NCBI GenBank assembly: GCA_033032865.1
Contig: JAWHQI010000079.1
Coordinates: forward strand, 3,972,501 to 4,036,500
From: Dactylorhiza incarnata
Taxonomy: Eukaryota > Streptophyta > Magnoliopsida > Asparagales > Orchidaceae
Direction: 5' to 3'
DNA length: 64,000 bases
How positions within the stretch are numbered: the first letter of the stretch is position 1; each line of letters opens with the position of its first letter. Below, piece by piece: positions 1 to 10,271 of the stretch. The notes under the pieces are model-generated. The model was given only the letters and a program-made list of their open reading frames with translations, was not told the DNA's origin and ran no database searches. The position numbers were made by a program, and so were the translations under genes.

Positions 1-509
1 CATCTTCTTTTGAAAGAGTGTCAGTGCACCAAATAGTGCCTTTGACTGTCTGATCATCCCAGCTTCAAGCAGCTCCTGCAGCTGCTTCCTCAATTCCTCG
101 AGCTCGGGAGGAGCCATCCAATATGGTGCCTTTGCTGGTGGTTTTGCTCCAATCTCCAACTCGATGTTATGTTCTACTTTCCTGCAGGGAGGCAACCTTT
201 TTGGTAGCTCCGCAGTCATAACGTCCTTGTTCTCCTCAGGGACTTCCGCAACAAGTGGAGGCACCTCCTCAGTCCCTTCTATTTTCTCCTTCAAAGTCAC
301 TAAGAAAGTAGGCTCACCTTTCTTTACGCCATTGGCTATTTGCATAGTCGATAACTATTTTGCTCCATTGATTGGTGGCCCTTCCACCGTGGGGACCATG
401 CACGTTGCACCTTTCTTCATGATGCACACGGAGCGACAAGTTGGCATGAAAATTGCACTTACCATGTCAAAGAAGTCCATGCCCAACACCACCTTGTGAT
501 CATCCATTG
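1..509 (-). pseudogene. gypsy-1 pol fragment: end of protease, start of reverse transcriptase
   Basis: Read from 509 down to 1, the minus strand gives the end of a retroviral-type protease (VVLGMDFFD, then a linker) and the start of a Ty3/gypsy reverse transcriptase: a KPPAKAPYWMAPPELEELRK-like stretch followed by LFGALTLFQKK near the left edge. A stop codon interrupts the linker near 355, so it is a relic. It continues the gag-protease fragment at 30520-31871; the two were one reading frame before copia-1 inserted at 509/510. The rest of RT, RNase H, integrase and the 3' LTR lie beyond the left edge. Family assignment rests on the RT N-terminal pattern seen by eye. Confidence 0.85.
505..509. 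repeat. target site duplication of copia-1, left copy
   Basis: CATTG here and CAATG at 30515-30519 flank copia-1 and differ at one base. Reading the gypsy-1 protease frame across the empty site fits the CAATG version, so the left copy has probably mutated since insertion. Confidence 0.75.
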
Positions 510-732
510 TGTTGAAAATGTTGAAGTGGAAGTTGGCTGTCTGGAGGGGTGACCGAGATGTCTGGCTAACCGCGCGGTCTCGCGGTCTCCAGCTGTGGTC
601 TGATCTCCTTGGTCTAGCCGCAGGTCTATTCGGCTTGACCGCCGTCCTTTTGTCCAAGGTTGCCGAGGTGAGGCCGCGCGGTTTGGTTTGTGAGACTGCG
701 TGGCGAGTTGTTCTGTTGCAAAGGTGAGGCCG

Positions 733-756
733 CGCGGTCTGGTTCGTGAGACCGCG
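733..756. repeat. inverted motif CGCGGTCT-N8-AGACCGCG in copia-1 LTR
   Basis: Perfect 8-bp arms surround an 8-nt spacer. A degenerate copy lies about 57 bp upstream (CGCGGTTT/AGACTGCG), and the half-motif GCGGTCT recurs across 560-780. The equivalent dyad in the 3' LTR is at 29459-29482. Confidence 0.8.
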
Positions 757-1237
757 TGGCAGGCTGTTCTCTGTACTGTGCGGGTTGAGCCACTGACCGC
801 ACAGGGTTGTTCTGGAACGGGCAGTCCGGTCAGGTGGCTGTCTGAGTTCTTGGTTGTGCATGCCAACTAAGGTTTTCTTAGTCGGGCGGTTTCCCCTTTT
901 TGAGTTCGCATAGCTGGTCCTTGGCGATCTGCTGGTATATGCGGTCTCTGGTGTTGGTCGGCTTGGTGGGCTGTTTGCCTTAGTCGACCTGGCTGTGTTT
1001 GTGGTCTCTGGAGGTGGTCTTGTATCCGTGAACACTGGTGGTGAGCGTCATGATCGGGCGAGTTGTCATGATCACGCAGCTTTATGCAGGAGTGGCGGTC
1101 TCCTGGTCTGAGTTGAAGCCGGTGAGCTCATAAGGCGCAGAGCGATCTTCTGACTGCGCGAGTTGACCGGTCTTGGTCACACGGCCAGGGGAGGTGACTC
1201 TATCTCATAGGGTGGTGCCTGGATCAGGTCGCACGCC

Positions 1238-1245
1238 TATAAATA
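1238..1245 (+). promoter_or_regulatory. TATA box of copia-1 5' LTR
   Basis: TATAAATA lies downstream of the inverted-motif-rich U3 segment and is conserved at 29963-29970 in the 3' LTR. Its place in the LTR fits an RNA polymerase II core promoter. Confidence 0.6.
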
Positions 1246-1500
1246 GGAGTCACTATAGCAGCAAAATTAATCGCACCAAGTCTATGCTGAGTTCGCGTCT
1301 ATTTCTTGCGGTCTCATTTTTGTGACCGGTCGGTTAGCTGATTGAGCTTGTCTTGTGCAGCTTCTGCGGATTGTGCGGGCAGCAGCGGTCACCTCTTCTT
1401 CTAAGGTGTTCGGGCGGTCTCACGGCTTGTAATGCGGGTTGCTGGAGTTCGGGAGAATTAGTGGAGGTCACGGAGTTCTCAGTTGGTGTTGTTCAAGTCG

Positions 1501-1505
1501 CAAGA
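1501..1505. repeat. target site duplication of the LARD, left copy
   Basis: CAAGA here is repeated exactly at 24769-24773, directly outside the TGTAACATCC and GATCTTACA termini. It proves one insertion event for the whole 23-kb tandem unit. Confidence 0.9.
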
Positions 1506-1772
1506 TGTAACATCCCGATTCGAGCTAGACCCCTTGTGCGTGTTTTTGAGTCAAGCGAGTTGACTCGGGCTCGGGGTGTACTGAGGGCCAGGCTTGCACC
1601 TGAGCCGGTGAAGTGCACTCGACGAATGCGGCGAGTACCATTTCTATTCCTTGTCTCGATGTTTGCTGTATCGGGATCCGAGCTGTTCAGAGAGTATAAT
1701 TTGAGCAATAAAACTCGAAGGAGGCGTACCGCCTTGAAGAAATTATAGTACGTACGTTAGCTCAAATGGCAC

Positions 1773-1996
1773 GGTCTGCGAATAACGTATTTATCCAAAA
1801 GTCGATATGCAACAGACGGTCTCGGAATTCACCCCAGTCAGGTTTGTTATATTCGTGAAGCCTATATGAGTTCAACGAAACTGTCCGCGCTCATCAGAAC
1901 CGACGAAATTATGATGTGGTCTGCGAATAGCATATTTATCCAAAATATTGAAATTGACCAAACAATCTCGCAATTGACCCCAGTCAGTCTTGTTAG
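1773..1996 (+). repeat. direct duplication inside LARD LTR (about 145-bp offset)
   Basis: Segments starting GGTCTGCGAATA at 1773 and 1918 both lead, after roughly 55 bp, into an A(A)TT.ACCCCAGTCAG stretch at 1826 and 1972. This is an imperfect duplication in the presumed U3 region, upstream of the TATA-like stretch near 2292. The same pair exists in LTR B and C. It may be an enhancer-like duplication; no function is proven. Confidence 0.65.
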
Positions 1997-2289
1997 ACTC
2001 GTCGCAATAGTACGAGTTCAACAGATTTATCCGTTTGCGATTCCGACGTCGTTTGAGGGAGTTTTGACGTTTAAGTCAAATTTGGCCGTAAATGCTCCGA
2101 CAAGCATAAATTTACCAAACGAACTCGGAATTAATCTCGGATCATCCCGGTGGATGCGTATCAACGAGACGGTCGAAACGAGCCTATCTGGGTCAAATTC
2201 TGAGCAATATAGAGTGATATACGGGTGTTTAAAAGTAATAAAATAATGTTGATAAATAATAATAATAATTCTATTACTATTATTATTTA

Positions 2290-2306
2290 CTGTGTATATA
2301 TTAGTT
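2290..2306 (+). promoter_or_regulatory. TATA-like stretch and start of CT-rich leader in LARD LTR A
   Basis: A TGTATATATTAG-type AT stretch is followed by the leader-like TTTAGGGTTG and about 450 bp of CT-rich sequence. The same arrangement is in LTR B (about 11058) and LTR C (about 20312). Its place and composition suggest the LTR transcription start. Confidence 0.4.
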
Positions 2307-2319
2307 ATAATTTAGGGTT

Positions 2320-3000
2320 GTTGTTCACTCCCCCCTCCAAACCCGATCCAACAATCGTCGTCATTTTCTTCCTCCCCTCCATTCTTCTTCTGCCATGGTC
2401 GACCCCCCCTTGGAGCTCCGGCGACCTCGTCTCTTCGACGAGCTACTACACCGAGGAAACCACCTAGCTCTCTCCACTCCTCGAGATCTCTCTCTCTAGC
2501 CTCCACCATGGCCGAATCTCATCCTCCTCCGGCGTGAGCCCCTTTCCGGCGAGCAACCCCACGAACTGCTCTCCACCATGGCCGAGTTTCCTCATCTCCT
2601 CCCAAGCTTGGCCACGACTCTGGCGCATCCTCCTCACGGAGAGCAACCTTCCCGATCTCTCTCTCTATCTCTCTCTCTATCCCGTGAGTTAGATTGCTCC
2701 AGATCTCTCAGTTTCTCTCCACCTTCCAGATTTATCAATCTCCTTCCCTCTCGTGCATCTCTCTCTCTCACTCTTCATGCATCTTACATGGCCGACCCCT
2801 TCATGGACAATCCAAGCTCCGACCAGCCACCTCTCCACCACATCCGACCGATGAACTTTTCTCCAAAATCTAAATGGCAGCAGTCCTCCTTTTGCTCTGA
2901 GAAGTTCTTCTCCATTTTGACGAGATCTGATTCGGCGAGATTCGACCATGACCCGGAGCAACGGACAAACGCCGCATACGCGGCTATTGGGTAGCATGCA
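2320..3000 (+). other. CT-rich leader-like segment of LARD LTR (no confirmed gene)
   Basis: This stretch is rich in CTCTCTCT runs and holds several short ATG frames that differ between the three LTRs through small indels. That argues against a conserved protein. I read it as the 5' leader of the element transcript. Equivalents are at 11090-11765 and 20340-21020. Confidence 0.5.
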
Positions 3001-3716
3001 TGGACATTCGGTGAGCTTCCTCCCCTCTTCCTTGGTGCTAGTTTCCTAGATCACACTAGGTGAGATATCGATCTCAATAGAGTCGATTGGAGAGCAAGCC
3101 GTGAAGAGACGGCCTGAAATAAATGTTCCGGGTAAATGTTCCGGCCACTTCCGGCCACTTCCGACTGCTAACACGTCACCCGTCGATGTACCTCAAAGCG
3201 AGGAAGGTGGTGGCGGTGTTAGTCGGTCGGTTTGGGGTTTTTGGTGGATGACGAAGAGATGTGTTATATTTCAGGTTGGGCAGATCGCAGCCTTAGGCTG
3301 GAGGTAGACGATGAGGTGATCGTCTAATGTGCTTAAGATGTGTGCTAGTAATTTTATTTTAATAACTGCAATTTTCTTTCACTCTTACATAGCCGAGTTT
3401 AAAAAGAATTTTATGTACCTTAGGCGCTGAAACGAGAATTTTGCTCAACATAAAAGTTGTAGCTTAGGGCCTTACCCTTTTATGGGGCTTTAAATCATTA
3501 GGATCGGTGCCCTACAATAGCCTGGGTCCTCCATCTACTGGAGGGTACCCTAATGGTGCCCTGGACCTTACTTTGTGAACATTTCCGCCTTACTCAAAGG
3601 TATAGGACTAATTTTTGGGACATGAGTGTATGTACTCTGGACAGCCGTACTACCAAAATATTAGAGTTTGTGGGAATTATTTTTCTATAATTTTTACCAA
3701 AACTTGATTCTCTAAA

Positions 3717-3977
3717 ATGAAAATTATTGGGGTTTATCAACCCATACAGACCCAAATCTTGGGTGGCATGATAGTTAGGGCATTAGTAGTCTATGATAAA
3801 GATATTAGCTCCATTAGAGGTCAGCATGTGGGTGGATACCCAATGCTTGATATGGGTAACTTATGTTATGGTGTGCTAATAGCTATATTTCTATACATAA
3901 CCTATTTTGATATTCTCAGAACCTTGGCTTGGGGGAATCCAACAAGGGTGGACATGGTGACTCACCATGATGCTTAA
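3717..3977 (+). other. 86-codon open frame conserved in all three LARD LTRs, unknown
   Basis: An uninterrupted ATG frame (MKIIGVYQPIQ...) occurs here, at 12480-12740 and at 21733-21993 with the same translation. It has a hydrophobic stretch (YGVLIAIFLYITYFDIL) that could span a membrane. However, identity is expected here because the three LTRs were homogenised or duplicated recently, so conservation is weak evidence for coding. I recognise no domain. Confidence 0.2.
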
Positions 3978-4638
3978 CATCATCCTTGAGATGATGGGGA
4001 TCCTTGGACACAAAATCCTTAAGAAGTTAGTTAATGTAATAATATCACATAAGGACACTTATGAAATAAAATAGGTCAAATGACCTAGGGAAAAATTATG
4101 ATCTTTTGACACACATGTGTTTATGTCAAATTATCTCTTTGGAATTTCCGAGAGCTTGTGGTGTTGATTTTCTTGGAGAAAATTGATTATTAGTAAGTGT
4201 CACATTTATGTATTAATGAAATAATCGTGATTAATTAAAATTGAAAAATATGAAACTTTGTCACGAGTATATTTAGGGCATGTTACACCTTTAGTGGTTC
4301 TGCTGGAATTTTTGGAGCATGTTTACCTCTGATTATTAATCTATGTTGGGTTAAGAGCAATATAAGAATAATTTATTTACCCTAGATAGTTGTATTGGCT
4401 TGATCTCAAACTTTGGCTATGTTTATTTTAAGACATGGCAGGTCACTTAAAATTTACTTGGAATTGTGGGGCTAGTATTTTATATAGTTCATGTAGAAAT
4501 ATGATTTTAGCACCTTGTGAATTAATGAATTAAATATGGCTAAATAACCTTGGAAATTCTAAAATTATGGTTAGATGTTTATTTCAGTCATATGAGCCAC
4601 CAGTGAAAATTTCCTTAAAATTTTGGGATGATTATTTT

Positions 4639-4660
4639 CCCATTCCAACAGTCAGAGTTG
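4639..4660 (+). other. filler at deletion junction in LARD copy 1
   Basis: LTR A sequence stops at 4638 (ATTATTTT). It continues with CCCATTCCAACAGTCAGAG, which belongs to the internal region (copy at 15744-15762, and again downstream at 4783), and then jumps back to the earlier internal sequence GGTGTGCCCATG (15622 in copy 2). About 2.2 kb (equivalent of 13402-15620) is lost. Short identities (TTTT, TTGG) sit at both joins. Confidence 0.85.
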
Positions 4661-4900
4661 GTGTGCCCATGTGTAATTCACAATAAGTATGTCCGCTTTT
4701 ACCTATAGAAAGCGCCAACCCAAGCCAAACTCGTACCCTTACGTATAGATGCTGGCTCATTCCGAGACAGTAATTTGTTTTCCCATTCCAACAGTCAGAG
4801 TTAGTTTGGCATATGATACCATTTTGGTCGACTTAGCAGGATAGGTCATGACGTATCCTAGCCTTATACGGATCTTGGGGATGATTGAGCCAAGCAAATA

Positions 4901-4905
4901 GTGAC
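4901..4905. repeat. target site duplication of solo LTR, left copy
   Basis: GTGAC here and at 6608-6612 flank the solo LTR. The empty site is preserved in internal region 2 near 15864. Confidence 0.9.
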
Positions 4906-5946
4906 TGATAAGAAAAAATACTCTTCTTCTTAGGGTTTATGATTTGTGATTATGCGAAGAAGATTGATGATATTTTCCAAAACTATATTCGATGAAGGCA
5001 AGTGTACCTTATCGTATATAATATAGGATATTTTATAAAATTACCAAGGTCGTATTAAACTCGGGTTTGTCGAGTACTTCTACTTCGAGAAAGCGGACTA
5101 TTATTTTATCGGAGAGAGAGCAGAAAAGAGAACTAAATTGCTACTAAATAAAAGAGAACGAAAATAGAGAAAGAAAATAAAACTTGATTAAAACTCGCTT
5201 TGAAATGAAATTAAAAGATAAATACTATCATTCAACTCTAAGCCTTGACCGTGGGGATTCCCGAAGCTCGAACATGCCTCTCTCGAGGTTAATGCCCAAC
5301 TAAGCTTAGGAAAAATCAACCGGACTCTCGTCCTATAATTGATTACCTAAGACTTGCTTTACGATGTGAATCCCACTATAGGATTTGACTCCTATCCAGA
5401 AGATTTACGTCATCCTCTCTCGAGGGGTGCGTGCAACTCTTTTTATTCTCGAGTGATCGATTCGTACGCACGTCCTCTCGGCTAGCTAGAATACGAAAAC
5501 AAATACCGAAATTCATAACCGGAATATGAAACCGATATCGTTATATTTCGAGAATAAATCGAAGGAGAGAAGATACGATAATAAGGAAAGAGATGATTTT
5601 GATTCAAAGCTTGCTAAAAATCAAGACTACAAAATAATTGCTAAAGAAAAAAAATTAAAACAAGAAAGAGAGAGAAAGAGGAAGAAAGAGAGTTTGCATA
5701 AAAGAAAGAGATAACAAAATTTCATTTCATAAAAAAGGAGATTACATAAATTGAAAGCTACATTACTGTGCATGAAATTAAAGCTAAGCTACTTGCATGG
5801 AAGAAGAAAACAAGACATTAAAAAGGAAATAAGAAAATTACATGAAATTAAATCTAAACCTAAAACATGAAAAATAAGGAAAACTATACAAGAACAGCCC
5901 AAATGGGCAGGGGGAAGGGATCTGGCTGCTGGAGGGGGACCTCTGA

Positions 5947-5953
5947 ATTTATA
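5947..5953 (-). promoter_or_regulatory. TATA box of solo LTR (minus strand)
   Basis: TATAAAT on the minus strand lies about 15 bp downstream (on that strand) of the palindrome array. Spacing and order match the other LTR promoters in the window. Confidence 0.5.
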
Positions 5954-5966
5954 GGAAAAATTTCCA

Positions 5967-6436
5967 GGTTACACGCCCTCTGTCACGGGCGTGACCTAGG
6001 GCGTGTAATACTTGTTCTGCACGGCTGCGACATCGGCGTGGGTCTTGCGTGACTGTGTCGCGAAAAAGGACATTACACGCCCGTGTAACTTTGGTCACGG
6101 GCGTGTACCTGGGCGTGTACTTGGGCGGCTTCATCAATGCGGCGTGGGCTTGAATTCGGCGCAGCAGGGAGCAGGGATCACGCGGGAAGTCACGGGCGTG
6201 ACCTTTTGGTCACGGGCGTGACTTGGGTCAACTCCTCGACAGCATCTCCACGCCTCGCCGGTAGCCAGCTGGGAAGATTCTAAGATTACACGCCCTTGGT
6301 CACGGGCGTGACTTGGTGTCACGGGCGTGACCTGGGGCGTGACTTGCTGTGGACTAGCTCAATCTGCTCGGCAACACTTCTGACTGATCTTAATGTTACA
6401 CGCCCTTGGTCACGGGCGTGACCTAGGGCGTGTACT
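5967..6436 (-). repeat. nested palindrome array TACACGCCC...GTCACGGGCGTGAC...GGGCGTGTA
   Basis: At least five units occur near 5968, 6073, 6187, 6287 and 6398. The core GTCACGGGCGTGAC is self-complementary and is flanked in full units by TACACGCCC and GGGCGTGTA, which also pair with each other. The array lies upstream of the minus-strand TATA box. Confidence 0.85.
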
Positions 6437-9400
6437 ATGGAATTTGTCCAAAAACACCAGAAAATCTGCAAAACAAAAATACAATTATATTTAGAACTAA
6501 AATTATAAAAGAAGTGATTTTTAACTAAAATATAAATAATATTTACAAAATTATATTAAACTTAACCTAAATACTATAATTAAAATAAGCATAAATCCTA
6601 CTTATCAGTGACCTTGAGTGACTAAGGGAAGAGTTTAATGTGAGTGTAAATGCTAAAGACTCGCACCCTGAGATTTCTATCCCAGATATGGAGTAATATT
6701 ATCATCTTACCCAAAAATTTTAGGGCAATCTCAATGAGATTGGTGCCAGTAGTCCATTATCAACTTAGTAAGAGACCACCAAGCATGCCTTTAATACTGT
6801 ATGTCGATACCTCTCACTTCTATTCATGTAGAAGGTTTCATATGGAGGAGATATCATAAGAATTCGGATCCAGAGAAGACTCATTTTGGGACGAATGTGT
6901 TATATTGGTGGTAGAAGAAACTCAGTCGAAGAGATACGGGGGCTTATCTCTTCGTTTATTGGGCTAGTTATGTACCATCTTGGATCCTTTGAGGAGTTAG
7001 AATCTTTGTAATTTTTTGACATTGGAAGTTTTGACCCGTGAGAGATAATTCACCTTAAGCAAAACAGACTGCTAAGGCCATGTTTGAGTTGATAGGAATT
7101 TTATTAGCGGAATAAGAGAGGAAAAGCATTTTTTGAAGATGATCATTTTCTTTATAGTGTTCTAAGATTATGTGGATAAGTAACGAGGAAAGTAGTAAGT
7201 TAGACGTTTTGGTAAATATCCGTATCGACCTATACTTAACTTTTGATGACATTATAGCTTGGTACTTGATGAAATTATGTACCCTCATGATGATATAATG
7301 AAGTTTGTATATGTACGAGTGGTTTAATGATCAACCATCCCAGGAAGTTAGGAAATTTGCAATGACTTGTATGTTAAAGGGATGTTAGGAAAAATTAATA
7401 GATCCAAATCGACTAGTAAAAGGCCAAAAAATAATGTGGCTTCATTGATTCGACTACGTTTGATTTATGAAGATGACAAGGATAGTATGACTCGTTAATT
7501 GATTAAAAATCTCAAATGTTTATCATGGAATAAACATGTCATTAGCAATCTCTAGCGGCGATTGTGGGCAACTTTGGAGTTTATACGTTACATTCGAACA
7601 AGTAAGGGTTATGTGTAATATTATTGCCTTGGCAAGGTAGATTTTTAGAGGCTAAGTATCATAACCCTACAATGAGACAAGGTTTAAGTTCACGATAAGA
7701 GGCCCTTTAAATGGAACTATCTGGATCCCAAAAGAAATTCGGCACAAATTATTAATTCGGTGCAAGTCTAACTATGATCTAGGTTGGACCAAAGTAATAC
7801 CTGACTCGGGTCCTTGTGCTCTTAGAAGGAAGCGATAGATATACCTTCCTCTAAGCCCACAATGGTGGTTCGTAATATCAATAAGACAAATTGTTAAACT
7901 TCACAGGTCGAACAAATGTTGATTTTTGGGAATCATTGAAAATATAAATTTGTCCAAGCTTAAATTCTTGAGGCAATAACATCATGTTGGGGATTTGTGG
8001 ATCGAGATAGAATAACATCGTGGCAAGTGAAATGAGGCGTATGTGAACTCGATTGTTTTATGAACCAAAAGATAAATGGTGAAAATTCTTGATGATTAAA
8101 CACATGAATATTTTGCCATGACGTGACATTGGAAATATCCTTGCCTCCCAAAATTTAAAAGTTAGCCAGTCACTTGCTAAATTTGGAAGACGTATACTAT
8201 ATGTATGAATCTTTTTACTATAAATATGATGATATGGAGAGTCAGAACACATAAATCGAAAATATCATGACCGCCTTTTGAAAGATTCATGATTTTGGGA
8301 AATAAAATTTAATTATCAGCAGTAGATATAGTGAAATCACATGATAAATGTTAAGACCCCCTTTTAGTGAGAGCAACTCGTGACTAGTATCGCGGTTAGA
8401 AATAGTGCTTCTTATCTACTATCGAGGCAGTAAGAGACCTCTAAGTTTGATGTTCGTACCCACAATGTGATGCTCCTCGCTGTAGTTTACATCCATTTAG
8501 ACTGCGAGCCTAGAAAGTGACCATTTTGTAGTCGGGAACATGTCGACCCCTAAAAAGGTTGTGAAAATGGTAGCTTTGAGGGCCTAGAACACTTTATTAG
8601 GTCCCAGGAACTGTTATTCAAGTGCCTTGTGGCAAGTGCTTATATGGTAAAACTCCTAATCGAGGACGGCATGCCCATAGAGCCAGTGTGCTTACAGGGG
8701 GTGAATGTACCAAACTGGTGGTCGAAGAATCATAACTTAGGTGTATGGGGGCTAACCCTATTTCTTCATTTATTGGCCTAGCTAATGGACCAACTGAGGT
8801 TTCACTGGGAGTTAAAAATCTTTGTAGACTGCTTCACTTAGCCTTGCTATAATGAGGTTTTCTCATCTAAGTCGTTACAAGTCGACGATATTAGAATTAG
8901 GTACACCTTGATGAATGAGTCATTTTAAGCAAGGTGGATGGTTAAACACCAAGTTTTGGATTACGTTGAGTCCCCTACCAGAATGACAGATGTGAGTACC
9001 TAAAGGATGGTTATGTCTTTGCTCTGATCGAAGGTTATGCGGAGAAGTAGACCAAGGAGAAATGGTGATCTAAAACCTTTTGGGATATACACCGAGGTTG
9101 TCGGGTTTTCATACATGAACTCCTGGATAAATCATATAGCTGGGTAATTGAGGATATGAATACACCCTGCTGAGTGCCAATTAGGACCTTTGTGGGTGAC
9201 GTTGAGTAAAATTTAGCACGGTTTTAGATGGATGTCAATACTATGTGAAGGATGCAATGACATCCTGATGTGATGGTAAGGACTTGAGTTGGCAGTCCTT
9301 GAGTGCTGCTATGCACTAGTCGGATCCTGACAAGTGTTTGGATGACATAAGGACTTTGTGGTAGTCCTTGGGTTGTAATAGCATGGGTTCCATCACTAGA

Positions 9401-10271
9401 ACCTTATGGGTGTAGTAAGTGAAATCTCGAATCCTCTTGATAGTGTTGTAGTGCCTCTCAGTGATCAATGGTCGGTCCGATGACCGCGCGACAAATTTTG
9501 GGGGACGCCTTGAAATTTGTTGAGTTGGAGTTGTATTTGATTGTTGATCAATGAGGTGTGTTTAAAAGTGACATATTTAGGATAATTGGTTTAAATCGTA
9601 GCACTCTTAGCGCCAAGGTTTGGCAACGTGGTTGTTAAGTTAACAAATTCACAATAGTGGTGTCAATACACTGGTTTGCGTGCATATGTAATGATATTGT
9701 AAATCAAATAAAATTACCGAGAATTTGTGTTGGAGACTCATGGCAGACAGGCATGATATTGATGCAAGACAACTGTTGATGACACTTGCTATAGAGATAT
9801 AGTGTTTTGAGATCTAGTCCTGCAAGGTGTAAACGAGCTGGTGGCTCGGCAGTCTTGATGGTTCATAGAACTTGTATAGTGATATTGATGTTGGTAGTGG
9901 TAGCCGGTTACATCATGGTTATATAAATGAGTAGCATGCTTGAAGTCGTTCATACCAAGTCCTTGCTAAATGCTCCCTTGTATATTGTGTGCTTGAGATT
10001 AAATCACAACATAATCAGTTAGACTGATGTAGCGATTATTGAAATAGTGTGTCATTATTAGTTCGTATGACTTCACAAGGCAAGAGTGCGCATGCAATCT
10101 AGTTTCTATGTATAAACTGCAACAATTGAGAGTGCATACATACGCTTGAAATTATTATGGATGAAGTGCCCATGAGTGATTATGATGAGTATATTTTACT
10201 CTCATCCAGAAAATCCTCATAGCCTCAACCTAATATTTCGGGGACGAAATTATTTCTTCATTTATTGGATT

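Larger units (their letters stand above)
510..1505 (+). repeat. copia-1 5' LTR, first part (U3 and most of R)
   Basis: This matches 29236-30226 of the 3' LTR. It is cut after position 1505 by the LARD and resumes at 24774; the two parts sum to 1280 bp against 1279 bp for the 3' LTR. It is rich in GCGGTC/GACCGC inverted motifs upstream of a TATAAATA box at 1238. Confidence 0.92.
1506..4638 (+). repeat. LARD LTR A, 3'-truncated (3133 of about 5240 bp)
   Basis: It aligns with 10272-13401 (LTR B) and 19527-22655 (LTR C). Its last 2.1 kb and the start of the internal region are missing, replaced by a short filler at 4639-4660. In its first 1.65 kb it differs from B and C at many sites where B and C agree. 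Downstream of about 3270 it agrees with B where C differs. Confidence 0.9.
4906..6607 (-). mobile_element. solo LTR, 1702 bp, minus strand, family unknown
   Basis: Termini TGATAAG...CTTATCA (TG...CA) with a 5-bp duplication GTGAC mark a complete LTR with no internal region, the product of LTR-LTR recombination. Internal region 2 keeps the empty site, so insertion came after the LARD duplication. Orientation is inferred from the minus-strand CCTATAAATTC near 5945-5955, preceded on that strand by a palindrome cluster (6436 to 5967), as in the other LTRs here. The short ORFs (for example 5526-5714, lysine- and arginine-rich) look like chance frames in purine-rich sequence. Confidence 0.85.
4659..10271 (+). 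mobile_element. LARD internal region 1 (non-coding, carries a solo LTR)
   Basis: After removing the 1702-bp solo LTR and one 5-bp duplication, it is 3906 bp, exactly the length of 15621-19526, and nearly identical to it. The few differences include single bases near 9467, 9967 and 10050. No retroviral domain is readable in either strand; the small ORFs present are repeated in copy 2 but resemble nothing. The end has TTCGGGGACGAAAT (10237-10250) just before LTR B. Confidence 0.85.

Noticed and set aside
1866..2246. 126-codon frame (MSSTKLSAL...) conserved in three LTRs
   Set aside because: Lies in the U3-like region upstream of the TATA-like stretch and spans an internal duplication; B and C versions end earlier. 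No domain found.
2320..3000. Captured host gene exon in LARD LTR
   Set aside because: CT-rich sequence with ATG frames resembles an exon, but frames are disrupted differently in the three LTRs, and CT-rich leaders are normal for such elements.
4906..6607. DNA transposon with TIR CTGATAAG and 3-bp duplication
   Set aside because: Comparison with the empty site near 15864 allows a 5-bp duplication GTGAC with TGATAAG...CTTATCA ends, and there is an LTR-style palindrome-TATA layout; a solo LTR is the better reading.
7055..8252. Minus-strand ORFs in the LARD internal region (7055-7288, 7960-8151, 8058-8252), repeated at 16310-17507
   Set aside because: Short, overlapping, without any domain; they recur only because the internal region is duplicated.
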